The position numbers were made by a program, and so were the translations under genes. A stretch of 64,000 nt of DNA from Acanthaster planci (Eukaryota; Echinodermata; Asteroidea; Valvatida; Acanthasteridae): positions 626,569-690,568 of the forward strand of contig NW_019091582.1 of NCBI RefSeq assembly GCF_001949145.1, given 5' to 3'. Under the pieces are notes generated by a model, which ran no database searches, was not told the origin of the DNA, and saw only the letters and a list, made by a program, of their open reading frames with translations. Of this stretch, positions 38,001 to 45,100 are shown piece after piece. Position 1 is the first letter of the stretch. Each line of letters opens with the position of its first letter.

Positions 38001-38864
38001 GTATACGTAAAGGATGGATATTTGGAAAAAATTATTCTGATATAGTCTTTTCCCCACCCTTTATGCTACATTGCATACTCTTGCTCATAATCCTAAACGT
38101 AAACGGTAAGATTTTTTTTTTAACGTCAGCCCTGGGTGTTTTTTTCTGCTGAATCTAATTAGGCCTATGGCAATAAATGAATCCCCTGGGCAATGGTAGG
38201 ATCTCCAAGCCCACTTAAAAAAAAATTGGCCCCATTTAGGCCTTGCAGGAAACTCTCTGTTTTGGGGGACTGATTTTGTCCCAAAATAAAGGGACTTCTC
38301 CATATTCAGGGACAGTCCCTGTGTTGTGATCTGCACCTCTACTGACAGACTATAAAGTTAATACTGCTGGAGAGGCCTTTAAATACCTACCCCTCTTTTT
38401 CTTGTCTGCTCATTTAGTGCCTTTAACCAGGCTGTTAATAACTGTCCAGGTGCCTGCGACTGGTGCATATACATCCAAGCAACGACCGAGTTCAACCACC
38501 GGCACGTCTCGGCACCAGCGTCCCCGGTTGCGCCGGGCGACAGGCCCGGTGATGCCTCGCTCCGGCCGGCCCTTCCCGGACTTCCGCGGGCGGCCCCGTC
38601 CCCGCCTTCCCTGCCACCCGCAGCAACTTTCTGGCCCTTGGTTCTCCTCATGGAGTCGTACCATGACACCGTGGCTACCACCAGCCCCGCCAGCACAAAC
38701 CAAAAGATGAGCAGAACGTTCAAAATGTCGATTTCTCCCGACTGGAGCGCCGCCAGAAAGTACGCCGTCAGGCCGGCCATTTTGTTGAGCCATTCACTGC
38801 CGTGCGTCCACACATGCCGGCCGAGGTCGTCGCTGTGAGTATCTGCTCCTTGCTCGGATGACAT
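4981..38864 (-). CDS. C2CD2L: C2CD2/C2CD2L (TMEM24-like) SMP- and C2-domain lipid-transfer protein, eight exons, 3' end not found
   Basis: The coding exons recognised are 38864-38391, 31197-31102, 22904-22785, 17390-17283, 14704-14603, 7342-7255, 6542-6395 and 5045-4981. All have GT/AG borders and reading phase is kept across every join, giving about 400 residues. Order in the protein: a hydrophobic membrane segment (residues about 47-67), a Gly/Arg/Pro-rich linker (76-119), an SMP-type region (about 121-300) and a C2 domain (from about 320). Recognition rests on LNEQTRKRGSSVQVTF, on KPDLSLTVRP and on a following LLLVEEIVRGAI helix, which line up with the same order in vertebrate C2CD2/C2CD2L. 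The family is ER-anchored and moves phosphatidylinositol at ER-plasma membrane contacts. An invertebrate gene is probably pre-duplication, so C2CD2 and C2CD2L are equally good names. The C2 domain is cut in its second half and the disordered C-terminal tail is missing, so the gene likely continues below 4981 and perhaps beyond base 1. Confidence 0.85.
6395..6542 (-). CDS. C2CD2L: C2CD2L exon 7 (C2 domain, first calcium loop)
   Basis: The exon has 148 nt, entering in phase 1 and leaving in phase 2 at GTAAGC. The acceptor is TCGTCGCAG. It encodes VIKANGLRERDGTSASDPYC, then a V-x-I strand, KHKTNIIRNTVNPFWDEHF and the start of the next strand. These are textbook C2 landmarks: the Asp and SDPY of loop 1, then the T-x-NPxW-E motif. 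Confidence 0.92.
7255..7342 (-). CDS. C2CD2L: C2CD2L exon 6 (linker into C2 domain)
   Basis: The exon has 88 nt, entering in phase 0 and leaving in phase 1 at GTGAAT. The acceptor is TATAG. It encodes TNANVRNKPMTSTPMGRTLT, a Ser/Thr/Arg-rich linker, then PADRRLLVK, the first beta strand of the C2 domain. It has no diagnostic motif of its own and is accepted because phase and position fit exactly between exons 5 and 7. Confidence 0.72.
7343..14602. other. C2CD2L intron 5
   Basis: A 7.3-kb intron. Apart from the 10440-11452 minisatellite, it holds scattered TACATGTA motifs and unique AT-rich sequence. No second gene was recognised on either strand. Confidence 0.6.
10440..11452. repeat. minisatellite, about 16 units of 62-66 bp
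   Basis: The unit starts CATCAGTAATGGAAAACAAA and continues through GACGTAGGACCTAAGATTGT and CCTTGTTATA. Units alternate between a GACGTAGG and a GACTTAGG variant. Edge copies are more diverged than middle ones, as expected for unequal crossover. It lies in C2CD2L intron 5. Minus-strand open frames here are only repeat translation. Confidence 0.9.
14603..14704 (-). CDS. C2CD2L: C2CD2L exon 5 (end of SMP region)
   Basis: The exon has 102 nt and 34 codons in phase 0, beginning NDPVDLLLVEEIVRGAIMGA. The amphipathic helix corresponds to the terminal SMP helix of the family. Two in-frame donors are present: GAG|GTACTG at 14603 (preferred) and ACG|GTACCC at 14615. Use of the second would drop four residues (VPRE). 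Confidence 0.82.
15343..15480 (+). mobile_element. truncated SINE, box B and 3' body
   Basis: GTGGGTTCAAGTCCCACCC is a tRNA T-arm-like stem with a box B (GGTTCAAGTCC). It is followed by a hairpin CTTGTAG...TTTTTTCACAAG and an AT-rich tail. No box A is seen upstream, so the 5' part seems lost. It lies in C2CD2L intron 4. Confidence 0.4.
17283..17390 (-). CDS. C2CD2L: C2CD2L exon 4 (SMP region)
   Basis: The exon has 108 nt and 36 codons in phase 0. The acceptor is CACCCCAG and the donor is GTATAG, which is weak. It encodes VQCKVQCLSDELLQVNAAFE followed by SKPDLSLTVRPQTSSK. The PDLSLTV block is one of the best-conserved pieces of the C2CD2L family. Confidence 0.85.
20020..20600. repeat. diverged minisatellite with GGTTGCAG...GAATTC...AGAATCCA units
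   Basis: Roughly ten units of variable length (about 40-65 bp) share AAGGTTGCAGCTGTTGAATT and AGAATCCAACA. Old, heavily diverged array in C2CD2L intron 3. Confidence 0.6.
21818..21960. mobile_element. MITE family A, copy 1
   Basis: The element is a palindrome of about 143 bp. It begins CCTGTTTGTTTCACCCGGAT and GATCAGTGATCC, and ends GGATCACTGATTGCGATCC and the mirror of the start. The internal core includes GGTTCACTGACACCAGA. Confidence 0.7.
22048..22286. mobile_element. MITE family B with about 60-bp inverted ends
   Basis: GGCCAATTTCATAGAGCTGC and TTAAGCACAAAATTTGCTTA at the left are mirrored by TAAGCAAATTTTGTGCTTAA and GAAATTGGCC at the right, in an element of 239 bp. It lies between family A copies 1 and 2, so three small elements cluster within about 620 bp. 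A shorter relative (GGGCCCAATTTCATGGTGCT) starts at 5298. Confidence 0.75.
22296..22440. mobile_element. MITE family A, copy 2
   Basis: It has the same termini (CTGTTTGTTTCACACAGATC ... AAAACAAACAGG) and the same core GGTTCACTGACACCAGA as copy 1, with about 145 bp total. Confidence 0.72.
22785..22904 (-). CDS. C2CD2L: C2CD2L exon 3 (SMP region)
   Basis: The exon has 120 nt and 40 codons in phase 0, with acceptor TCTTGCAG and donor GTTGGT. It begins TVTCQVEATGVAFVIF and ends IEKLIGK. Alternating hydrophobic residues fit the beta strands of the SMP barrel. Confidence 0.82.
24310..24786. repeat. palindrome-rich minisatellite of TACATGTA and CTTGTGTACAAG units
   Basis: About ten units of 26-38 bp, ACTTGTGTACAAGTGTAATA followed by CATGTACATGT with variable numbers of ACATGT. 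Every unit contains two near-palindromes. Several frames stay open on the minus strand but give only Tyr/Met/His/Val/Thr repeats and are not genes. It lies in C2CD2L intron 2. Confidence 0.9.
25944..26112. mobile_element. palindromic MITE E
   Basis: Two arms of about 75 bp mirror each other. Left: GTGCGCCACCAAGAGTTTGC and TTGGCCAATCGTAACGC. Right: GCGCATTGTGATTGGCCAAC and CAAACTCTTGGTGGCGCAC. A spacer of about 15 bp lies between them. It is a nearly perfect foldback of about 169 bp in C2CD2L intron 2, with no coding potential. Confidence 0.75.
27103..27237. repeat. dispersed repeat L, copy 2
   Basis: TATTTTGTGGGGACCAAACA, TCACCACAACTCAG and TGTCCCCTAAACGCAGTGAA match copy 1 in the same order and orientation. 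Confidence 0.55.
30021..30129. mobile_element. nested inverted-repeat element G
   Basis: Each arm carries its own small hairpin, CAGTCTTAAAC...GTTTAAGAC on the left and GTCTTAAAC...GTTTAAGACTG on the right. GCTCAGGAGAA and TTCTCCTGAGC pair across the middle. The result is a 109-bp cruciform-like structure in C2CD2L intron 2. Confidence 0.6.
31102..31197 (-). CDS. C2CD2L: C2CD2L exon 2 (SMP region)
   Basis: The exon has 96 nt and 32 codons, in phase 0 on both sides, with acceptor TTTGCAG and donor GTAAGTG. It encodes SSVQVTFDRLKAGSLPPKFS and then an acidic/basic stretch ending PRDLL. The vertebrate homologue has the same RNGSS-x-QI-type junction directly after LNEQ. Confidence 0.88.
31613..31640. 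repeat. perfect hairpin with A/T tracts
   Basis: AAAAAAAGCCTGA (31613-31625) and its exact complement TCAGGCTTTTTTT (31628-31640) are separated by two bases. It resembles a bacterial terminator, but the setting is a eukaryotic intron. Confidence 0.7.
31676..31745. repeat. three tandem copies of a TGACTGGCTTCA unit
   Basis: ATGACTGGCTTCAGACCATG, TGACTGGCATCAGGTCATG and TGACTGGCTTCAAGCCATC follow one another with a period of about 22 bp. Confidence 0.6.
32046..32099. repeat. 22-bp perfect hairpin, CCTCCAAAATCCTCC type
   Basis: CCTCAATCCTCCAAAATCCT CC (32046-32067) pairs perfectly with 32078-32099 across a 10-base loop. A partial extra copy (CATCCTCAATTCTCC) lies about 45 bp upstream. Confidence 0.8.
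33395..33822. repeat. 15-16-bp minisatellite, about 28 units
   Basis: ACACTCATCTGGAAC units (15 bp) alternate with ACACTCATCTGGGTTC units (16 bp). The array stays open in several frames (HTHLEHTHLG, HSSGTHSSGT), which is a consequence of the repeat and not evidence of a protein. It lies in C2CD2L intron 1. Confidence 0.9.
36103..36290 (+). mobile_element. tRNA-derived SINE
   Basis: It has an RNA polymerase III box A-like TGGCCTAGTGG (36112-36122) and a perfect box B GGTTCGAATCC (36161-36171), about 50 bp apart. A SINE body follows containing CTTGGGCAAATCACTTTA, a segment like the conserved central module shared by many metazoan SINEs, then CCACCCAGGAGTAAATGGGTA. The tRNA-like head cannot fold as a clean tRNA, so it is a SINE rather than a tRNA gene. 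It sits in C2CD2L intron 1. Confidence 0.7.
37761..38344. mobile_element. 584-bp element with about 80-bp terminal inverted repeats and a 5-bp target duplication
   Basis: Left end AGTAGAGGCGCAGATCACAA through AGTCCCCC is mirrored at the right end (GGGGGACTG ... GATCTGCACCTCTACT). ACAGA flanks both sides directly (37756-37760 and 38345-38349). The inside shows no coding frame, so it is a non-autonomous DNA transposon or foldback element. It lies within C2CD2L intron 1, just 47 bp from the exon 1 donor. Confidence 0.75.
38391..38864 (-). CDS. C2CD2L: C2CD2L exon 1: start, membrane anchor, basic linker, beginning of SMP region
   Basis: The exon has 474 nt and 158 codons and ends in phase 0 at a GTAGGT donor. 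The start chosen is the first ATG of the frame (MSSEQGADTH). The frame is open further upstream only through a non-ATG codon. Residues 47-67 (ILNVLLIFWFVLAGLVVATV) form one strong membrane segment followed by basic residues, as expected for the ER anchor. A Gly/Ala/Arg-rich linker follows, then CRWLNSVVAW and AWLKALNEQTRKRG, the conserved entry into the SMP region. The exon is GC- and CpG-rich, unlike the AT-rich introns around it. Confidence 0.88.
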
Positions 38865-39011
38865 ATTTGGCCAAAACAACAAACCGCTCAGATGAAACTG
38901 TATACACGGGGAGATCGTTTAATATCCCGGGGAGACGTCTTCAGGCCTTGGAGCTGTCACACTGGCATTTTTGATGAGCTTTTGTTGGTGAAGAAAAAAA
39001 AAACCTTGCAA

Positions 39012-39046
39012 AGACGTCGCGAGCTTGACATTCCAGTCAGTTTATA
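39012..39046 (-). promoter_or_regulatory. possible TATA element of the C2CD2L gene
   Basis: On the minus strand TATAAA (39046-39041) lies about 180 bp before the exon 1 ATG. A GACGTC (CRE-like) palindrome at 39012-39017 lies near the expected start point. The region from about 38450 to 38950 is GC- and CpG-rich, which by itself suggests a promoter or exon 1 CpG cluster. Confidence 0.3.
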
Positions 39047-39225
39047 ATATGGCATGAGAGATGCGCTCCGCTGATGGTCGATGTGGACATACGGCATGCA
39101 GCCCAGTGTACGTGTACAGCTAGCAGCATAAATTACATACAGCAGCACGCGCGTTGTGTATATTGATACCGGTACAAATAAACAGCAGCATAAAGGGTCT
39201 TTTAACTGGCCTCCGCGGTTTTTAT

Positions 39226-39500
39226 CATCTCAGTCTGGTTCTATTTTTCGTATCCCTATCATATCTGAAATAATTATAAAAAATATACATATTATATTAT
39301 GATTTATATAACTTTCCTAATATTTTCTGTAATTTCCAAGTGATGAAAATCACACCCAAACAAATAATGATAATATTTTGAAGTCAATTTCATCGATGTT
39401 CCCAGTGTCATGGAGGAAGGAACACATGGTCATACTAAACAGGTCAGATGTAGCAGGGACGCAGAACCGTTGGGACCCCAAATTATACAGGACCTTTAAC
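39226..39500. mobile_element. MITE family C, copy 1 (degraded)
   Basis: TTTTTCGTATCCCTATCATA near the left end is mirrored by TGTAGCAGGGACGC near the right end. The inside matches the copy at 43552 (TAATTTCCAAG, TTGAAGTCAATT, AGGTCAGATGTA). It lies between C2CD2L exon 1 and the DPAGT1 stop. Confidence 0.6.
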
Positions 39501-42103
39501 GCGATATTCTCCCAGGATTTTTTCCTCCATGTTTAGGATGTTCTGTGTCTTAATTAATTTCATTATTGGTAATATAAAAAAGGCAGTAAAAAGACATCTG
39601 AAAAAGTTATAATGGTAATTCAATCAGTAAAGAAAGAGTGCCAAAATCAAGTTAGTTAATTTGGAGCATAATCTCTTTAAATTAATTTAATTACACGATT
39701 ACATTGGTGAAATTAGAATTGGAGCGACGTAGACACTGCGCATCCGTTTCTTGAAGGTGGGCGGTTCATGATCTCGTGATAGAGTGAACTTAATTATTTT
39801 TTTTCTGAATTACTTGAAACATTGCTGCAAGAAAGCTATTTGAAATCTTTCCCCGTCAAAGTTACAATTGGTACCGGTTGTACATCTAACAGTCGGATTC
39901 GCTACTCTGGTTGTGGTAGATGTATCCGCCGTTGCGTTTTTATCAGTCACAGCTTTTATTCATAGAGCGCCCTCAACAGAAAGAGAATTTTGGCAGGCAA
40001 GTATCGCAAATCTGTACATGTAGCTAGTTTTGTACTCTCAAAAACGTGCATCGTGATTGACAACGGGGTAGTTTTGTTCCACGAGAGAAGTCGTTTTGCG
40101 CACATGTCGTCTTCTTCTTTCCAGGAAGAAACATGCTTCCTCACACTTGTTCTTACGAGTAACTTACAACGTAGTGTACATGCACACTGTACTTCAGGCT
40201 CCTGCAGTCCCGTTAACACAGAAAATTCTCCAGGAGTTGAACTAAAGAGGGCGCTATTACCAATTAATGATCCGCTTATTATGCGGATAATTACTCGAGA
40301 ACGATAAATGATAAGGTCAGATTTTGTGGGACTGAACAGGCACAGCTATTGGGATAAATATTCAAAGATTATAAATTCAAAGGCGGAAAGATGTAATGAT
40401 CTCTAAAAACATACCACAAGGAAAAATATGTACATAACTTTAAATACAATTTTATTTGTCGAGATCTTTACAGATTTTCAAAAATATTACTGAAATTATA
40501 AATTACTTTGTGAAACTAGTAGGGCCAAACAGAAAGGAGTATCAATTGTACAAAGTGTTACTTTCATAATATGGCACATAAAAACTGTCTGGATTTTAAC
40601 TTTTATTAGATCCCAAAACAAAATTATTAAGATCTTAATACCAGAAATGAAACATTTCACAATCTACTTGTTGACAATGTTACAAAGTAAATACCCATTT
40701 TAATCAATTGTCGACATTTTCCATATCAGCAAAGGGCATCTTTCAAATTAGCAGCCACGACATTAATGCATAAATAAAGTGATTACTTTTTCCCACACCA
40801 AGTTTGATTGGAAAAGTCTGATTTTGGTGTGCTTTGATGTTGAATACAGCCCTAAGGCGCCCCAAAATGACTGCAGCAAGTAACTTCGACAATTAAACAT
40901 TTGGGCAAAAGGCAAAACAGCAGACTCTATTTACATAATTTTGGGGTGCATAATTGGAATAAACCTTCATTTTATGGTAAAAATATCACAATGCACTATA
41001 AGCTGTACAAAAAATTGTTACTTGGATACCAATTTCATGTGTTCCAGTTACACGTAATCTTACAAAAATCTTAATGAGTTATGCATTACTACTGACAAAC
41101 ATTTTGAAATGTGATTCCTATCTCAAAAGGGGAGCCAGCTCTTCTCAGAATTTTTAATTTTTGACAGTAATTAGTCATATGATAATGAGGGTCAACTCGT
41201 GCTGGATGAGACTAGGGGATGTAGGAGGAGCCATGAACAAAACCAACAGAGGGATTATGACTGTAACAATAGCACGGGGGGACTTTTCGGGACTTCTAAA
41301 AGCCGACAAAACATGAGTTCTCTCACACACAGCTTGTAACTACAGGCATCTTGAATGTGGTTGTTTCTCCAGAGTTGAAAACTGAAGCAATGCAGGACTG
41401 TTGAAACCTCAAAAAAAAAAAAACAAACCCCAAAACATGACTTCCAGGTAAATAAATCCCGAAAACTGGAAAGCAAAAATCCAGAACTAAACATCACATA
41501 GCTCAAACGTTGATGCGTTCCGGCAGCTCTTCTAACTCAGAGGAGTTATCAAAGTGGGAGAAAAAGCAGCGCTTTGCCGGAGTTTTCTTCACCACATAAG
41601 AAACAAAGCCATGTCTACACTACATCGGTGAAACAAATGTACATGAACTTGAGAAGCATGTCATATAAATATCAGATTTGTATCTTACGACATGTGTCTA
41701 CTCTTTTTTAATATGAAAGGGTGAAATCCATTCCAACGATCACCCCTACCGACATGCCAGAAATGTGTATAGCCTTCAACAGGAAGCAGCACTTTTGAAT
41801 ATAAATATGTGAGTACTGTTTGCAGGTGCTGTGGTAAAATGCATGTAACATCCCTAAAATGGATGCATGCAGTATCTGAACAAAAGGGGAAAGGTCAGCC
41901 AATGGCTGTGTCCAAACATTATGGCTACGGCTGGAAATAACATACATTTGGTTGAATAGTTACTGGCTAGCCGCAGTAGCCACTTCCCATACAATGGTGT
42001 GTTAATGCTAGCCGCAGCCAGTTGATCTAATGGAAATACATCTGGCACTCTCTGGTAGTTTGCATATGTTTCACATTTTCCTGTTAGGGTGTACATCATT
42101 TCT

Positions 42104-42175
42104 TCACTCAACAACGTCGTAGAAGACCCTGGCTAGTTGGTAGCGGATGGCAAAGGCTACAAGACTTCCCAAGAT
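42104..42175 (-). CDS. DPAGT1: DPAGT1 exon 9 with stop
   Basis: The exon has 72 nt including the TGA stop (42106-42104), with acceptor GATCTTGCAG's complement-side site directly before [20 protein letters not shown]. It closes with VVE. IRYQL-x-R-x-FYDV is the family's C-terminal signature. Confidence 0.95.
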   Translation of the reverse strand: MLGSLVAFAIRYQLARVFYDVVE

Positions 42176-45100
42176 CTGCAAGAACACAAGGAACTGTTAC
42201 ATTTATACAAATTGTCAACATTTCTGAGCCTCTTTTCATAAAAGAAAAGTCCTGTTCTGGAGCACTGCCAGACACAGGCATCTTGGAGTTCAACTATATG
42301 AGCACTTACTAATACTAAAAGCCATCTCTGAGACTACTATCTCTTTGGGGTTCCTCTCTTCTGAATTACTTGGCTGTGGCTAGAACTGATGCACGAGTCT
42401 ATGGCAATGGCCACAGCCAGTTCCCATAGAGCTGTGTGTGATTACAAGCCTTAGCCAAGTGATTCAAAGGCAGCCATACTTTTTAGTCTGCATCCATCCA
42501 GATAAAAATTAGTCGGGTTCTTTCCACAGCATCAACATACTCAAACCAGGGTGTAAAGGTAGCCTGTCCATCATCAGCTTTCACGTGCAGGTCTTAAGCA
42601 CCACTGACAGTCAGAAATGGACACACAAATGTTGGCATATTTGTTGACATCACCACCATGATTGTGTGTGCTGGTCAAGCAGCATGAATCAGGTCACAAC
42701 CTTTTCCCCAGGTTCTGGTCTATGACACTCTGCTGTTCAGAATCAGTGAAGGTTGACTGCTTAAAAGCTATGGGAACAAGGGTGTTCCTCGCTATGGAAT
42801 GGTAGGTCCCATTCCATGTGGGTGAATGGAACTTCTTGAGCCCAGCCATAAATGGCAGCAACAATGAATGTCACATGATGTGAGCTCCACCAATCAAATG
42901 ACAAGGACCTGTGTGTGAGTTAAATAATTTGGTATACATTTCCTCCCAGTCTACCTGAATGATCAGCATGTAGGTGGTGAGTCTCGGTTCGCGGGTGGGA
43001 CCAATCACTCGCAGCACAAAATTGATCAGGGTGAAGTTGTTACATTCTGTGTACTCCTTGTTCTCGCCGACGCCCTGTTTAATGTCGATCAGCCGAAATG
43101 CCCCAAAGACCCCAATGGCCAGCCTGCCTGTGAGTAAGATACAAGGCATACAAGATACCTGACAGGTACAAATGCAAATGTTGTTCCCAAGGTGTCCAGA
43201 AGAATGCCCCCCACAACGATCTGCTGTCCCACTGATACCGCATCATTTGCATGCTCAAACATTTTGTACAAGTATGTTAGTTAGGAGTAGTCTGGTGCCA
43301 GGCAGTACGTCAAAATTAACATTCGCTTTTGTATGTTTAGTTCTGGTATAAATTCTGGTATAAAACAAGGTCAATTCAGCAGAGTGTTGAGGAGTAAAAC
43401 CCAACTTTTCAACTTAAATTCCTATCCATCCAATTTGAAATATTACATTTCGAATCAACATAAACAAAATGGTTAAAATGAAGCACCGTCTTTGAGGCGA
43501 AGTCCAAGTGATAATTCATGAGGAAACTTCAAAATAAAACAAGTACATGTGGGTCATTCCAGAAATTAGGGGTCCATTATTTTTCGTGTCCCTGTCACAT
43601 CATACATAAGATTTTGTAAGTTCAGAACACACACATTTTCTAATTTCCAAGAGTGATGAATGAATGCAAATTACCTGCCAAACACAGAGAGATAGGCTTG
43701 AAATCAATTCTGGTGATATTTCCATGTCAAATAACAAAGGTCAGATGTAACAGGGACACGAAAATGTCACACTTTTGGACCCCTAACATCTGGAATTACC
43801 CATGAACGTGTACTTCACACTGAAATAATAACACCAAGTGCAAGATGTAAATTAACCCTTCCCTACTGCTGTATCGCATCAAGATGCATGAACAAATTGC
43901 GCTGCCGGGGGTTACTACGAAATTGAAGTGAAACTAAACTAATCCCTGGGGATGAGGTTGGCATTGAGGCGAGCTCCATGTTCAGTATTAAACAGAGCGA
44001 CCGATCTCTCTGCTGACTGGATTTTGTCACGCATAAACAAATGAGGCCTTCATAGCTCAATCACACATTCCATGCAGAGTAACAATATGTAATTTTCAAG
44101 TTTTTAAGAAATATGAAGGAGTGTTGTGCAAAAACTAAATAATTTGTACTTTGAAGACATAAAAAGTTCGTCTTTATCTCCATCTTGAGCAGGAGCACTC
44201 CCTCAATGGTTGAAAAGAGCCACGTTAATGGGGAGTATTCATTTTCGAAAGCAAAGGGACCTGGACACATGCATTACATAGTCGTTTGTGAACCAGTTAA
44301 AGGCTGTTCCCGCCAAAGTAGCCTTTCTTGGTTAAAAAAATTGCGCCCTCTCTAAGTCCTGCTTGGAGTGGATACCCTAATAGCATAAATAAAGGTAAGT
44401 CCACATGAAAAGGCCTGACACACGAAAAGTTCTTACACAACAGTCCATGGTGACCAAGATTTCAACTCTTCCAGCGAGACTTTACTAGAAGCCATGAGGT
44501 CATTTGGGACTCAAAGATGGCGCCCAGCCACCCATCTTGACACCCTACCAGTCAGTAAAGAGATCAATGAGCGCTGCTATCTCACAGATCATCACCAGCC
44601 ATTGCCCAAGACCAGTCGTAAGGAAAGGACTGCTTGTGTCATAGTTCATTTAAATACGCCATGACATGGCTTACAACTTGATGGCCTGTGATGGACCTCC
44701 AGGGACATCCGGACAACATTTGACACAGAAAATTAGCAAATCTTGAACATGTCCATTCCATAAAATTGCACCCTGAATTTTAGAGGATGTTTCATCAACA
44801 TTAAACTCGCAATAACCTTTGTCAAGAGGTACTTGTTTTTAATAAGCGGATATTTAGTGATTTCTCAAATGGCTTACCAAGTATGTTCAAATCTTTTGTC
44901 TTGAATTTGGTGTAACTCATTTCCAGCTTGTCCGTTTTTGGATTGTACCTAATGGCATTAAAAAGCAACAAAATTTTTAACACGTCCATATGAAAAACCT
45001 TTGAACACAACTTCAATTGAAAAAAACAGAGACAATTTTCAATGCTCCCAAGCTCTTAGTCATGAATACATGTAAGCAGCTTCTCTGTGAACGAGTCACC

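Larger units (their letters stand above)
31198..38390. other. C2CD2L intron 1
   Basis: A 7.2-kb intron holding two hairpins, the 15-bp minisatellite, the SINE and the 584-bp element close to the exon 1 donor. TACATGTA clusters occur at 35060-35300. No gene is recognised. Confidence 0.6.
38865..42103. other. spacer between C2CD2L start and DPAGT1 stop
   Basis: It holds the presumed C2CD2L promoter (38865-39100), MITE C copy 1 and AT-rich sequence that should include the DPAGT1 3' UTR. Several minus-strand poly(A)-signal-like hexamers exist (41712, 40607, 40457). TACATGTA is nearly absent here, in contrast to the C2CD2L introns. Confidence 0.5.

Noticed and set aside
41890-42480. GCCACAGCCAGTT / AACTGGCTGTGGC words near the DPAGT1 3' end and at 14030-14130
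   Set aside because: Similar short words recur in both orientations, but boundaries and a common core could not be defined, so I do not call an element.
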